Assembly (NCBI RefSeq): GCF_023736115.1
Contig: NZ_JAKQZC010000003.1
Coordinates: 310,001 to 374,000 of the forward strand
Length of the DNA: 64,000 nt
Origin: Salinicola avicenniae
GTDB taxonomy: Bacteria; Pseudomonadota; Gammaproteobacteria; Pseudomonadales; Halomonadaceae
Direction of reading: 5' to 3'
In this document: piece after piece, positions 35,118 to 44,461 of the stretch
Position numbering within the stretch: position 1 is the first letter of the stretch
How the letters are laid out: every line of letters starts with the position of its first letter
Translations under genes and position numbers: made by a program
Notes under the pieces: model-generated
Databases searched by the model: none
What the model was told of the DNA's origin: nothing
The model's input: the letters and a program-made list of their open reading frames with translations, nothing else

Positions 35118-36136
35118 ATGCCATTCTGTCTGCCGAGGCGGCACCCGGACCCTCCCCGCTGCGCGATCCTCACGCGGGGTCCGGTGAGATCGCACTCGAG
35201 CTCTGTGCGCTGTCGAAGACCTTTACGCTAGGCGGCGGGTTTTTCCGGCAGGGTCGCACGCTGCATGCGGTCAACGACGTCTCGCTACGCGTGCCTCGGG
35301 GACAGGTCATGGGGCTGGTGGGAGAGTCCGGCTGCGGCAAGAGCACCCTGGCCAAGATGCTGCTGGGACTGACGACGCCCAGCGACGGCGATGTATTGAT
35401 CGACGGGCGACCGCTGCGGGGCGCGGACCAGAAAAAGCTGGCGCGTCATGTACAGCCGATCTTTCAGGATCCCTATTCGTCGCTCAATCCCCGTAAGCGG
35501 ATTGAGCAGATTATCGCGCTGCCGTTGGCGATCCATGCCATGGGCAATTCGGGGGAGCGCCGGCGACGTGTCGCCGAGATGCTGGACCTCGTCGGCCTGC
35601 CCAAGCGCGCGGCACAGCAGTACCCCGGCCAGCTGTCGGGCGGTCAGCGCCAGCGCGTGGCGATCGCTCGCGCCCTGATCATGCGACCTGACATTGTCAT
35701 CTGCGACGAACCCACGTCGGCGCTGGATGTCTCGGTGCAGGCGCAGATTCTCAATCTGCTGCTGGATCTCAAGCGTGAGTTCGGCCTGACCTATCTGTTC
35801 ATCAGTCACGACCTGGCAGTGGTCGAGCATCTGGTCGACCGACTGGCGGTGATGTATCTGGGGCGGATCGTGGAGGAGGGGCCGCGAGCACAGATCTTCG
35901 GCGCCCCGCGTCATCCGTACACGCAGGCCTTGCTGGCTTCCGCGCTGACGCCCGAGCCGGGACTTGGCGTGCCGGATATCGGCCTGGGCGACGAGATGCC
36001 GGACCCTGCCAACCCGCCGACGGGTTGTGCCTTCCATCCGCGTTGCCCCATGGCTGTGGATCGCTGTCGCTCGTCGCGGCCCGTGCTGGAAGGCGTGCGC
36101 GGTGATGCCGGGCGCGTCGCCTGCCACCTGGCCTGA
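35114..36136 (+). CDS. ABC transporter ATPase, DppF-like
   Basis: A 340-residue ATPase pairing with DppD. Walker A '[17 protein letters not shown]', 'PIFQDPYSSLNPRKRIEQII', signature 'LSGGQRQRV', Walker B 'IVICDEPTSALDVSVQAQILNLL', H-loop 'FISHDLAVVEHL'. A C-terminal Cys cluster (GCAFHPRCPMAVDRC) matches the family. Its ATG overlaps the DppD stop by four bases (ATGA). Confidence 0.94.
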   Translation: MNAILSAEAAPGPSPLRDPHAGSGEIALELCALSKTFTLGGGFFRQGRTLHAVNDVSLRVPRGQVMGLVGESGCGKSTLAKMLLGLTTPSDGDVLIDGRPLRGADQKKLARHVQPIFQDPYSSLNPRKRIEQIIALPLAIHAMGNSGERRRRVAEMLDLVGLPKRAAQQYPGQLSGGQRQRVAIARALIMRPDIVICDEPTSALDVSVQAQILNLLLDLKREFGLTYLFISHDLAVVEHLVDRLAVMYLGRIVEEGPRAQIFGAPRHPYTQALLASALTPEPGLGVPDIGLGDEMPDPANPPTGCAFHPRCPMAVDRCRSSRPVLEGVRGDAGRVACHLA

Positions 36137-36219
36137 TATCGCATCGAGTAGACCGTACCTGGCGGCATCGGCCGTTCTGCTTATTTTCTGTTCGCTTCTT
36201 TCGTATCGAGGAGACTCGC

Positions 36220-37638
36220 ATGGCGCGTCAACAAGCGCTGAATCTGGCCTGGCAATATTTCGACAATGGCGACTTCCGCCGGGATCTCGCGACGCGTATC
36301 GCCGTCCGCAGCGAAAGCCAGGAGCCCGGCAGGGAAGCCGAGTTGCGCCACTACCTGACCGCCTGCGTGATCCCGGAGATCGAGGCACTGGGGTTCGGCT
36401 GGGAGATTGTCGATAATCCGGTCGCCGGATTCGGGCCTTTTCTGTTGGCCGAGCGTATCGAACCCGACGCGCCCCTGACCGTGCTGACCTACGGCCACGG
36501 TGATGTCGTGCGCGGCTATGATGCACAGTGGCGCGACGGTCTCTCGCCCTGGGAAATCGTCGAGGAGGGGGACCGTTGGTACGGCCGTGGCACGGCTGAC
36601 AACAAGGGGCAACACAGTATCAATCTGCGGGCGCTGGCCAGCGTGCTCGAGGCGCGCGACGGCCGACTGGGCTACAGCGTCAAGCTCGTGCTGGAGATGG
36701 GGGAGGAGACCGGCTCCCCGGGACTCAAGGCCGTCTGCGAACGCTATGGCGAGCGGCTGGCAGCCGATCTCTTCATTGGCTCCGATGGGCCTCGTCTGGC
36801 GGCCGACGCGCCGACGCTGTTTCTCGGCTCACGAGGGTCGTTCAACTTCGACCTGCGGCTGCGCGCCCGCGATGGCGCGCACCACTCGGGCAACTGGGGC
36901 GGGGTCCTCTCCAATCCGGCCACCAGGCTGGCCAATGCGTGGGCCACACTGGTGGATGCCAAGGGACGAATTCTGATCGAGGGGCTACGGCCTCCGGCCA
37001 TTCCCGCGGCCGTGCATGATGCTGTCAAGGCGCTGTCTGTGGGCGCGACACCGGGGGATCCGGCCATCGATCCGGGCTGGGGGGAGCCGGGCCTGCTGCC
37101 GGCGGAACGTCTCTTCGCCTGGAACACGCTGGAGCTGCTGGCAATGAAGGCCGGCAACCCCGATGCACCCGCCAACGCGATCCCCGGCGAGGCGTACGCG
37201 CACTGTCAGCTGCGCTTCGTGGTTGGCAGCGATCGCGAACACTTTCTCGATCACCTCCGGGGGCATCTGGACGCCCATGGCTTCGAGGACGTGGAAGTCA
37301 GCAGTGCGCGCATGTCGCAGATGAACGCGACGCGGCTCGATCCGACGGACCCCTGGGTCGGCTGGGCGCTCGCATCGATGAGCGAGTCCAGTGGCAAGAC
37401 GCCGACTTTGTTGCCCAACCTTGGTGGATCGCTGCCCAACGATGTCTTTGCCGATACGCTGGGATTGCCCACGCTCTGGGTGCCGCACTCCTATCCTGCC
37501 TGCGCGCAGCATGCACCGGATGAGCATGCGCTGAAGAGTATTGTCCGCGAAGGTCTGGGCATCATGGCGGGGCTATGGTGGGATTTGGGTGAACAAGGCC
37601 GAGACGTGATAAAGGAACGTGAAACATGGCATCGCTGA
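36220..37638 (+). CDS. M20-family metallohydrolase (peptidase/deacylase) 1
   Basis: A 472-residue zinc hydrolase of the M20 family in the cytoplasm. Metal and catalytic motifs: 'LTYGHGDVV' (His and following Asp), 'WYGRGTADNKGQHSINL' (bridging Asp), 'LEMGEETGSPGL' (catalytic Glu-Glu), 'FIGSDGPRL' and, near the end, 'VPHSYPACAQHAPDEH'. The lid/dimerisation domain lies at about 190-360. Hydrolysis of a dipeptide or N-acyl amino acid is expected. It stands 83 nt after the last importer gene on the same strand and overlaps the next M20 gene by 13 nt. Confidence 0.88.
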   Translation: MARQQALNLAWQYFDNGDFRRDLATRIAVRSESQEPGREAELRHYLTACVIPEIEALGFGWEIVDNPVAGFGPFLLAERIEPDAPLTVLTYGHGDVVRGYDAQWRDGLSPWEIVEEGDRWYGRGTADNKGQHSINLRALASVLEARDGRLGYSVKLVLEMGEETGSPGLKAVCERYGERLAADLFIGSDGPRLAADAPTLFLGSRGSFNFDLRLRARDGAHHSGNWGGVLSNPATRLANAWATLVDAKGRILIEGLRPPAIPAAVHDAVKALSVGATPGDPAIDPGWGEPGLLPAERLFAWNTLELLAMKAGNPDAPANAIPGEAYAHCQLRFVVGSDREHFLDHLRGHLDAHGFEDVEVSSARMSQMNATRLDPTDPWVGWALASMSESSGKTPTLLPNLGGSLPNDVFADTLGLPTLWVPHSYPACAQHAPDEHALKSIVREGLGIMAGLWWDLGEQGRDVIKERETWHR

Positions 37639-37661
37639 ACAACATGGCTTCGCCGAACAAC
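37626..37661. repeat. 18-bp tandem duplication at the M20 gene start
   Basis: ATGGCATCGCTGAACAAC (37626-37643) and ATGGCTTCGCCGAACAAC (37644-37661) differ at two bases. Each copy holds an in-frame ATG, so either could be used as the start. Confidence 0.85.
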
Positions 37662-38828
37662 AGGGAAACGATGATGGCGACGGCGTGTGACTGGCTCGCC
37701 GGTCGGCAGGCGGAGATGGTCGAGTGCCTGGAGACGCTGGTCAATATCGATTCCAACAGCTATGACAAGGCCGGCACCGACAGGGTCGCGGACGTGATCG
37801 TCGACTGGCTCGAGGCCGACGGTATCGAGATATTACGTACGCCGCGCCCCGACGCGGGTGACATTCTCGAGGCACGTCTCGACGGTGACGGTCGCGATGC
37901 CGGCAACGGCCACGTCTTGATGATGGGCCATCGCGACACGGTCTTCCCCACGGGAACGGTGGCAACGCGCGGCTACACGCGAGACGGCGACACGGCTTTC
38001 GGGCCGGGGGTCGCCGACATGAAGTCCGGCCTGGTGCTCAATATTTTCGTGCTGCGCGCGCTCAAGCGTCTGGCGCCGTTGCCGTTTCCGGTGCGGGTAC
38101 TGTTTACCGCGGACGAAGAGATAGGCTCTCGTGACGGCACGGCGTTCATTCGCCAGGCGGCCTCGGGCGCCAGGGCCGTGCTCAACGCCGAGCCGGGACG
38201 GATCAGCGGCAATGTGGTGACCGGACGCAAGGGGGGCGCGGCCTTTCTGATCGAGGTGACCGGGCGGGCCGCCCACTCGGGCGTCAGCCATGCGGATGGC
38301 GCCAGCGCCATCGAGGCGCTGGCGCGCAAGATCGTCAAGCTGCATGCGCTGACCGACTATGTGGCCGGCGTGACCACCAATGTCGGTCTGATCGAGGGCG
38401 GCGTATCGCGCAATACCGTGGCGCCTTCTGCCAGTGCTCAGCTCGATACACGCTTCGTCACCAACGCGCAGCGTGAAGCACTGTTGGCCGACATCGAGGC
38501 GATCGTGGCCGAAGAGGACGTCGTCGGTACCCGGGCGACCTTGACGCAGACCTCCGGGTTCCTGCCGATGGAGCCGGCCATGAGCGACGCGTTGTTCGCT
38601 CGCTACCGAGCGCAGGCGGCACGGCTCGGCTTCGAGGTCGACGGCGAGTTTACCGGCGGCTGCTCGGATGCCGGCACGACCGCCAGCCTGGGCATCCCGA
38701 CGCTCTGCGGTACCGGCCCGGTTGGGGCCAAGATGCATACCGAGGCGGAGTACTGTCGTCTCGAGACCTTCGTTCCCCGGGCGCAGGCGGTGGCCTTGAC
38801 CATACTGGACCTGGCCCACCAGGACTGA
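37626..38828 (+). CDS. M20-family metallohydrolase 2 (carboxypeptidase G2-like)
   Basis: A 400-residue M20 hydrolase of a different branch: 'LMMGHRDTVFPTGTVATRGYTRDGDTAFGPGVADMKSGLVLNIFVLRAL', 'VLFTADEEIGSRDG', and C-terminal 'GGCSDAGTTASLGIPTLCGTGPVGAKMHTEAEYC', resembling glutamate carboxypeptidase/CPG2. No signal peptide is visible, so it is cytoplasmic. AAGGAA lies before the ATG. The first 12 residues are a duplicated hexapeptide (MASLNN MASPNN) made by an 18-bp DNA repeat, so the true start may be the second Met. Confidence 0.9.
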   Translation: MASLNNMASPNNRETMMATACDWLAGRQAEMVECLETLVNIDSNSYDKAGTDRVADVIVDWLEADGIEILRTPRPDAGDILEARLDGDGRDAGNGHVLMMGHRDTVFPTGTVATRGYTRDGDTAFGPGVADMKSGLVLNIFVLRALKRLAPLPFPVRVLFTADEEIGSRDGTAFIRQAASGARAVLNAEPGRISGNVVTGRKGGAAFLIEVTGRAAHSGVSHADGASAIEALARKIVKLHALTDYVAGVTTNVGLIEGGVSRNTVAPSASAQLDTRFVTNAQREALLADIEAIVAEEDVVGTRATLTQTSGFLPMEPAMSDALFARYRAQAARLGFEVDGEFTGGCSDAGTTASLGIPTLCGTGPVGAKMHTEAEYCRLETFVPRAQAVALTILDLAHQD

Positions 38829-38848
38829 CAGCCGAGCACCGACGTGGT

Positions 38849-38874
38849 GAGCGCCGATACCGTGATCGGCGCTC
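38849..38874. terminator. hairpin between convergent M20 and pip genes
   Basis: GAGCGCCGAT (38849-38858) and ATCGGCGCTC (38865-38874) form a 10-bp stem with a 6-nt loop. No T-run follows, so termination efficiency is uncertain, but the position fits. Confidence 0.55.
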
Positions 38875-38892
38875 GGCGACGATCCCAGAGGC

Positions 38893-40002
<1,110 letters not shown>

Positions 40003-40104
40003 TCAATTGACTTCGGTCGTCGGCGCGGTCGCCGGCGTGATCTACCGATGCCAAGCCCGATGCCCAGAGAGGTCGGCCGCCGACGTGGTCGAGTCGAGAA
40101 CCCC

Positions 40105-40482
40105 ATGAAATCACGCTCCCGCGATACCGGATTCCGTCATCTTGTCTACTCGACGGGCTATTCGCTCAAAGGCCTGGTTGCCGCCTTTCGCAACGAGGCG
40201 GCCTTTCGTCAGGAAGTGGCGCTGTGCGTCGTGCTGGTGCCGCTGGCCTACTGGATCGGCGAAAATCCGATCGAGTGGCTGGTCCTGGTCGGCAGCTGCG
40301 TTTTCGTACTGATCGTCGAGCTGCTCAACAGCGCGGTGGAGACGGTGGTCGACCGTATTGGCCCCGAGCATCACGAGCTCTCCGGACGGGCCAAGGATAT
40401 CGGGTCGGCGGCGGTCATGCTGGCGCTGGGGATGGCGGCGGTCACCTGGGGATTGCTGGCCTATCAGAAGTTCTTGGGGTGA
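40105..40482 (+). CDS. dgkA: diacylglycerol kinase (prokaryotic DgkA)
   Basis: A 125-residue inner-membrane enzyme that phosphorylates diacylglycerol to phosphatidic acid for lipid recycling. It has an amphipathic N-terminus and three helices. Catalytic signature: 'IVELLNSAVETVVDRIGPEHHELSGRAKDIGSAAVML', complete with the conserved Glu and Asn residues. The start at 40105 is chosen because DgkA begins just before 'GFRHLVYSTGYSLKGL'. Divergent from pip. Confidence 0.95.
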   Translation: MKSRSRDTGFRHLVYSTGYSLKGLVAAFRNEAAFRQEVALCVVLVPLAYWIGENPIEWLVLVGSCVFVLIVELLNSAVETVVDRIGPEHHELSGRAKDIGSAAVMLALGMAAVTWGLLAYQKFLG

Positions 40483-40489
40483 ACGCCCT

Positions 40490-41107
40490 TCATCGGGTGG
40501 ACAGGTCGCCGGGACGATCCACGTCGCGCCAGATGCCGGCGTCATCGGTCTCGACGAGCTGAACGGCCGACCGGTGAGCCGAGACGACGGTTCTGGCACC
40601 CTCTCCGGTGGTCAGCGCCGCCAGCGCCGTCCAGAAGTCGCGGCCGAACAGCACCGGATGGCCCGAGCGATCGTCGCACCGGGGTACGACAATCCGGTCG
40701 CTGGCTGCCTGAGCCACCAGTGCGTGACAGGTTCGCACCTGCAACCAGGGCATGTCGCCGAGGAGCACCGCGGCGGCACGCGCATCGTGTATCGCTCCGC
40801 GTTCGAGAAGCTGGCGAAACGCATCGCCGAGGCTGGCCGCCAGGCCGGCGGCGGCATGCGGGGCGGTCAGGGGCTCGACGCCCGGCGGCGGCGCGCCGCC
40901 AAGCAGGTGCTCGATTTCGTCCTGCGGGCGTAGCACCAGAAAGCAGCGGGAAAAGGCCGGGCTCACCGTCGCCAGGGTGGTTGCCAGCAGCGTGCGGCCA
41001 TCGGGCAGGCGGGCACGCCGCTTGTCGCTGCCGAATCGTGACCCGATACCGGCAGCCATCACCACGCCGACCACGCCACCACCACTGGCATTCGATTCAG
41101 AGGGCAT
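40490..41107 (-). CDS. MobA/MocA-like nucleotidyltransferase
   Basis: A 205-residue NTP-transferase with the nucleotide loop 'VVGVVMAAGIGSRFGSDKR', then 'LLGDMPWLQ' and 'RSGHPVLFGRDFWTALAAL'. This is the MocA/NTP_transf_3 type that attaches CMP or GMP to molybdopterin. It ends only 8 nt from the convergent dgkA stop and overlaps the XdhC-like gene by 11 nt, so the two form an operon. No molybdoenzyme structural gene is present in the window. Confidence 0.85.
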   Translation of the reverse strand: MPSESNASGGGVVGVVMAAGIGSRFGSDKRRARLPDGRTLLATTLATVSPAFSRCFLVLRPQDEIEHLLGGAPPPGVEPLTAPHAAAGLAASLGDAFRQLLERGAIHDARAAAVLLGDMPWLQVRTCHALVAQAASDRIVVPRCDDRSGHPVLFGRDFWTALAALTTGEGARTVVSAHRSAVQLVETDDAGIWRDVDRPGDLSTR

Positions 41108-42068
41108 CGCGTGCCTTGCCGCGTCGTATCCGCAGCACGTCGGCGACGACGGCCAGCGCGATTTCCGCCGGCGTCTTGCTGTCCAGGTTCAATCCGATCG
41201 GCATATGAATGCGTGAGATGGCGTTGTCGTCCAGGCCGCCGGAGCGCTTGAGGCGCTCGGCGCGCTTCTCGGAGGTGCGTTTCGAGCCCATCACGCCGAT
41301 ATAGAACGCCGGCGTGCGCACCGCTTCGATCATCGCCAGGTCGTCGATGCGCGGGTCATGGGTCAGTGCCACCACGGCGGTGGCGGCATGGCAGGCGCCG
41401 GAACCGATAAACAGCGACGGCAGTACCGACTGCACTTCGACGCCATCGACGGCAAAATCGCGCCGCTCCTCTTCACGAGGGTCGCAGACGATTACCTCGA
41501 AGCCGAGTGCGCGGGCGAATTCGGCGCAGAAGCGCGACACCGGCGAGATGCCGGCAATGATCAGGCGCAGCGCCGGGCCCACACGCAGGCGAATGGTCTG
41601 CGCATCGCGCTCGACGCGCGGGCCGTTCTCGCCGGCCTGCACGAAGTGCTTGCGCCCGCTCGTCAGGTCGATGTGGCGCACCAGCGACTGCTGGCCGAGC
41701 AGGGTGGCGTGCAGCGTTTCCAGGTGGGTCAGCGTGGCGGCGTCCGGGATCAGGCGCTCGACGAGCACATCGAGAATGCCGCCACAGGGCAGCGAAACCT
41801 GGGGCGATTCGTCGGCGCCTTCGCCATAGCGGACCACCGTCAGGGCGTCGCCGAAATGGCCCTCAGCCACCTTGCCGAGAAAATCCTCCTCGATGCAGCC
41901 GCCGGAAAGCGAACCGACGTGGCGGCCGTCGCCTTTGGCCACCAGCATCGACCCCGGCTCGCGCGGGGAGGAGCCGAAGGTTGCGAGCACGCTGCAGAGC
42001 CAGATCGTCTCGCCGGCGTTGGCCCACTCGAGCGCGGCGTCGAGAACCTGAAGATCGAGATGTTGCAT
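41097..42068 (-). CDS. XdhC/CoxI-family molybdoenzyme maturation factor
   Basis: A 323-residue chaperone-like factor that inserts or sulfurates the molybdenum cofactor of xanthine-dehydrogenase-type enzymes. The N-terminal XdhC/CoxI domain has 'VLATFGSSPREPGSMLVAKGDGRHVGSLSGGCIEEDFLGK' and 'SLPCGG'. The C-terminal Rossmann-like domain has 'LIIAGISPVSRFCAEFARALGFEVIVCDPREEERRDF' and 'FYIGVMGSKRTSEKRAERL'. The start at MQHLDLQ (42068) matches the usual N-terminus of the family; the ribosome site is weak. Confidence 0.9.
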   Translation of the reverse strand: MQHLDLQVLDAALEWANAGETIWLCSVLATFGSSPREPGSMLVAKGDGRHVGSLSGGCIEEDFLGKVAEGHFGDALTVVRYGEGADESPQVSLPCGGILDVLVERLIPDAATLTHLETLHATLLGQQSLVRHIDLTSGRKHFVQAGENGPRVERDAQTIRLRVGPALRLIIAGISPVSRFCAEFARALGFEVIVCDPREEERRDFAVDGVEVQSVLPSLFIGSGACHAATAVVALTHDPRIDDLAMIEAVRTPAFYIGVMGSKRTSEKRAERLKRSGGLDDNAISRIHMPIGLNLDSKTPAEIALAVVADVLRIRRGKARDAL

Positions 42069-42252
42069 GAAGGTCGTCTTGTCGTCGTAAGGCGTCGTCC
42101 TGACGCCGAGGATGAATCCGTGCTCTCTAGCGTAAGCCATGAACGTGAGTGGGGAACGATATTCTGTCGATGACATTGCCCTTTCATAGGATCAGGCACG
42201 CATCGTGGGGGTTTCGGTTCGTTGCCCGGCTCGGGCTGGACTCACGATGCGT

Positions 42253-42297
42253 TCAGTCGAGACGTACTCAGTCGAGACGTACTCAGTCGAGACGTGC
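42253..42297. repeat. three 15-bp tandem units over the SIR2-like gene stop codon
   Basis: Units at 42253, 42268 and 42283 (TCAGTCGAGACGTAC, the last ending TGC). The first two are identical and the third differs at one base. The third unit encodes the last residues and stop codon of the SIR2-like gene, so the stop is repeated twice more downstream. Confidence 0.9.
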
Positions 42298-43446
42298 ATC
42301 GACCACGTCGGCGCAGAAGTCCTCGAAGCGGCCGCTGTAGTAGTGCTCGCGCGGCCAACCGGTGCGCGGCAGGTAGAAGAACATCTCCTCCAGCCGCGAC
42401 TTGATGGTGGCGTGATTCTTGGTGTCGATCACGAAGACATGCTTGCCTTTGGCGTCGTTGGGGCTCTCGGCCAGCTGGCGCAGGATGAAACGTACCAGCG
42501 AGTCTTCCTGCGGCATGCTGTAGCCGACAATGACCAGCACATCGGTTTCGCGCAGCAGGCGTACCGCCTTGGGAAACACCTGATGGAAATAGGGCTCGTC
42601 GTAGTCTTGCACCTGCGAGGGCAGGATCAGCAGGGGCGGCTGTTCGCGGATTTCGGCGTCGCTGCGTCGTCGATACTCGAAATCGAAGCCGGCGGCGGTC
42701 GGCAGAATCTCGAAGCCGCCGTTGATCTTGATCACGTTGCGATCGACCGTGCGCGGGAGGTGTTCCCAGATCGTCCCGCCGCAGATGCGCTGCGGCGTGA
42801 CGCCACGATAGAGCCGGCCGAAGACCGGCGCATCCTGGCGGTAGGCGTGTTCGAGAATGGTCTCGATGGTGAAGTCGTAGTTGGTGGTCAGGAAATGGTA
42901 GAGCGGCCAGTCCGCCTCCATGCCGGCGCGGCGGGCGCGACGCTCCAGATCGACGAAGAACTGCGTGATCGCGCGCTGTCCCGCGCTGATGTCGGGCGAG
43001 GCGAAGCGCAGCGTGGCATCGTCGACGTTGTGAATATCGCAGGCGGCGGTGAAGCGGCGCATGACCAAGGTGCGCAGCTCGCTGATGCTCAGGTGCAGGT
43101 TCTGGTCATCGAAGTAGCGGTTGCGAATATCGGGATAGCGCACCTGCATGTCGAGGACGTAACGCAGATTCTTGAAACGCTCGAAATCCAGGTGGCGATA
43201 GTGCTCCCAGCCGATGACGTGCATCACGTGCTGCAGGTTGGGGAAGTCGCGAATATCGTCGAGGTCGATTGCAAATAGCTCACCGTCGGTCGGCGAGCGC
43301 GGATCCCAGGCTTTCGAGAATCCGGCACCGCACCAGAAGGTGACCACCGGCGGCTTGCGGTGTGCTGGATCCTGCCCGGCCAGGTCGTCGATCAGGCGAC
43401 CGTAGGTCTCGACCGTGGCGGCGTTGTTGATGCTGGTATTGGACAT
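42283..43446 (-). CDS. SIR2-like domain protein
   Basis: A 387-residue protein with SIR2-type NAD-binding motifs: 'VVTFWCGAGFSKAW' (GAGxS, 40-44), 'YHFLTTNYDFTIE' (TTNYD, 187-191), 'VIKINGGFE' (240-246) and 'VLVIVGYSMPQEDSLV' (307 onward). Where sirtuins and defence SIR2 NADases have a catalytic His-Gly, this protein has Asn-Gly (242-243). It is therefore either an NAD-binding protein without classic activity or a variant enzyme. Its start is 4 nt after the nadC stop, so it is expressed with NAD synthesis. It is soluble, with no signal peptide. Relatives occur in phage-defence settings, but no other defence gene lies near. Confidence 0.8.
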   Translation of the reverse strand: MSNTSINNAATVETYGRLIDDLAGQDPAHRKPPVVTFWCGAGFSKAWDPRSPTDGELFAIDLDDIRDFPNLQHVMHVIGWEHYRHLDFERFKNLRYVLDMQVRYPDIRNRYFDDQNLHLSISELRTLVMRRFTAACDIHNVDDATLRFASPDISAGQRAITQFFVDLERRARRAGMEADWPLYHFLTTNYDFTIETILEHAYRQDAPVFGRLYRGVTPQRICGGTIWEHLPRTVDRNVIKINGGFEILPTAAGFDFEYRRRSDAEIREQPPLLILPSQVQDYDEPYFHQVFPKAVRLLRETDVLVIVGYSMPQEDSLVRFILRQLAESPNDAKGKHVFVIDTKNHATIKSRLEEMFFYLPRTGWPREHYYSGRFEDFCADVVDARLD

Positions 43447-43450
43447 GGCA

Positions 43451-44338
43451 TTACCCCTGTGCGGCTGGGGCGCCCGCGGGCGCATCGAGCCCGATATCGA
43501 CCGCCGGCGCCGACTGCGTGATCCGGCCGACCGAGATGAAATCGACGCCGGTCTCGGCGATCTCGCGGATCGTTTCCAGGCGGACGCCACCCGAGGCTTC
43601 GAGCGGCACCTGGCCGGCGGCCAGCTTGACCGCCGCGGACATCTCCGCCAGCGACATGTTGTCGAGCATGATCATGTCGGCGCCGGCGTCGAGCGCTTCC
43701 CGCACCTGATCGAGGCGGTCGCATTCGACCTCGATCCGGGTCAGCACCGGCGCGCGCTGGCGAGCACGAGCGACGGCTGCCTCGATACTGCCGCAGACCG
43801 CGATGTGGTTATCCTTGAGCATGATGCCGCTATCCAGGCCCAGCCGGTGGTTGCGCCCGCCGCCACAGGCCACCGCGTACTTCTCCAGCGCTCGCAGCCC
43901 CGGCGTGGTCTTGCGTGTGTCCACCAGCTGGGCGGCGGTGCCGGCGATGCGCTCGACATAGCGTGCGGTGAGGGTGGCGATGCCGGAGAGATGCTGAATC
44001 AGGTTGAGGGCGGTACGCTCGACCGTCAGCAGGCTGCGAGCCGCGCCCTGCAGGGCGAGCAGCGGCGTGCCGGCCGCGAGGCGGTCGCCATCCGAGGCCA
44101 GTCGCTCCACGTCGATGCGATCGTCGTAGCGCTGAAAGGCTCGCGCCGCCACGCTCAGGCCGGCTAGCGTCATCGGCTCGCGCGCGACCATCTCGAATCG
44201 AGCCGTGGCGTTCGCTTCCAGCATCAGCGTCGCGGTCAGGTCGCCATGGCCGATATCCTCGGTGAGAAAGCGGCGCAGACTCTCGTCGAGTTGCAGCGAG
44301 TCCGGTTGCCAGGGCGGTGCGGCGGAAAAAGCGGTCAT
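43451..44338 (-). CDS. nadC: nicotinate-nucleotide pyrophosphorylase (quinolinate phosphoribosyltransferase)
   Basis: A 295-residue NAD-biosynthesis enzyme that makes nicotinate mononucleotide from quinolinate and PRPP. Motifs: 'TEDIGHGDLTA', 'ERTALNLIQHLSGIAT', 'VDTRKTTPGLRALEKYAVACGGGRNHRLGLDSGIMLKDNH', 'RIEVECD', 'ADMIMLDNM', 'LEASGG' and 'VDFISVGRIT'. AGGAGG lies five bases before ATG 44338. No nadA or nadB in the window. Followed by the SIR2-like gene in the same transcription unit. Confidence 0.95.
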   Translation of the reverse strand: MTAFSAAPPWQPDSLQLDESLRRFLTEDIGHGDLTATLMLEANATARFEMVAREPMTLAGLSVAARAFQRYDDRIDVERLASDGDRLAAGTPLLALQGAARSLLTVERTALNLIQHLSGIATLTARYVERIAGTAAQLVDTRKTTPGLRALEKYAVACGGGRNHRLGLDSGIMLKDNHIAVCGSIEAAVARARQRAPVLTRIEVECDRLDQVREALDAGADMIMLDNMSLAEMSAAVKLAAGQVPLEASGGVRLETIREIAETGVDFISVGRITQSAPAVDIGLDAPAGAPAAQG

Positions 44339-44461
44339 GAAGGCCTCCTGCGGATCGGGTTCCGTCCAGACTACACTGCCCGGCGGCAGTGACATATCAT
44401 CGCCTTTGTCGACAGACCGCCCAAGACGGTCGCTAAACACCAGCATACAAGGGAAACGCTC

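Noticed and set aside
42283-43446. A complete known defence system around the SIR2-like gene
   Set aside because: No HerA, Argonaute, TIR, SLOG or other usual partner is encoded nearby; the neighbours are nadC and molybdoenzyme maturation genes.
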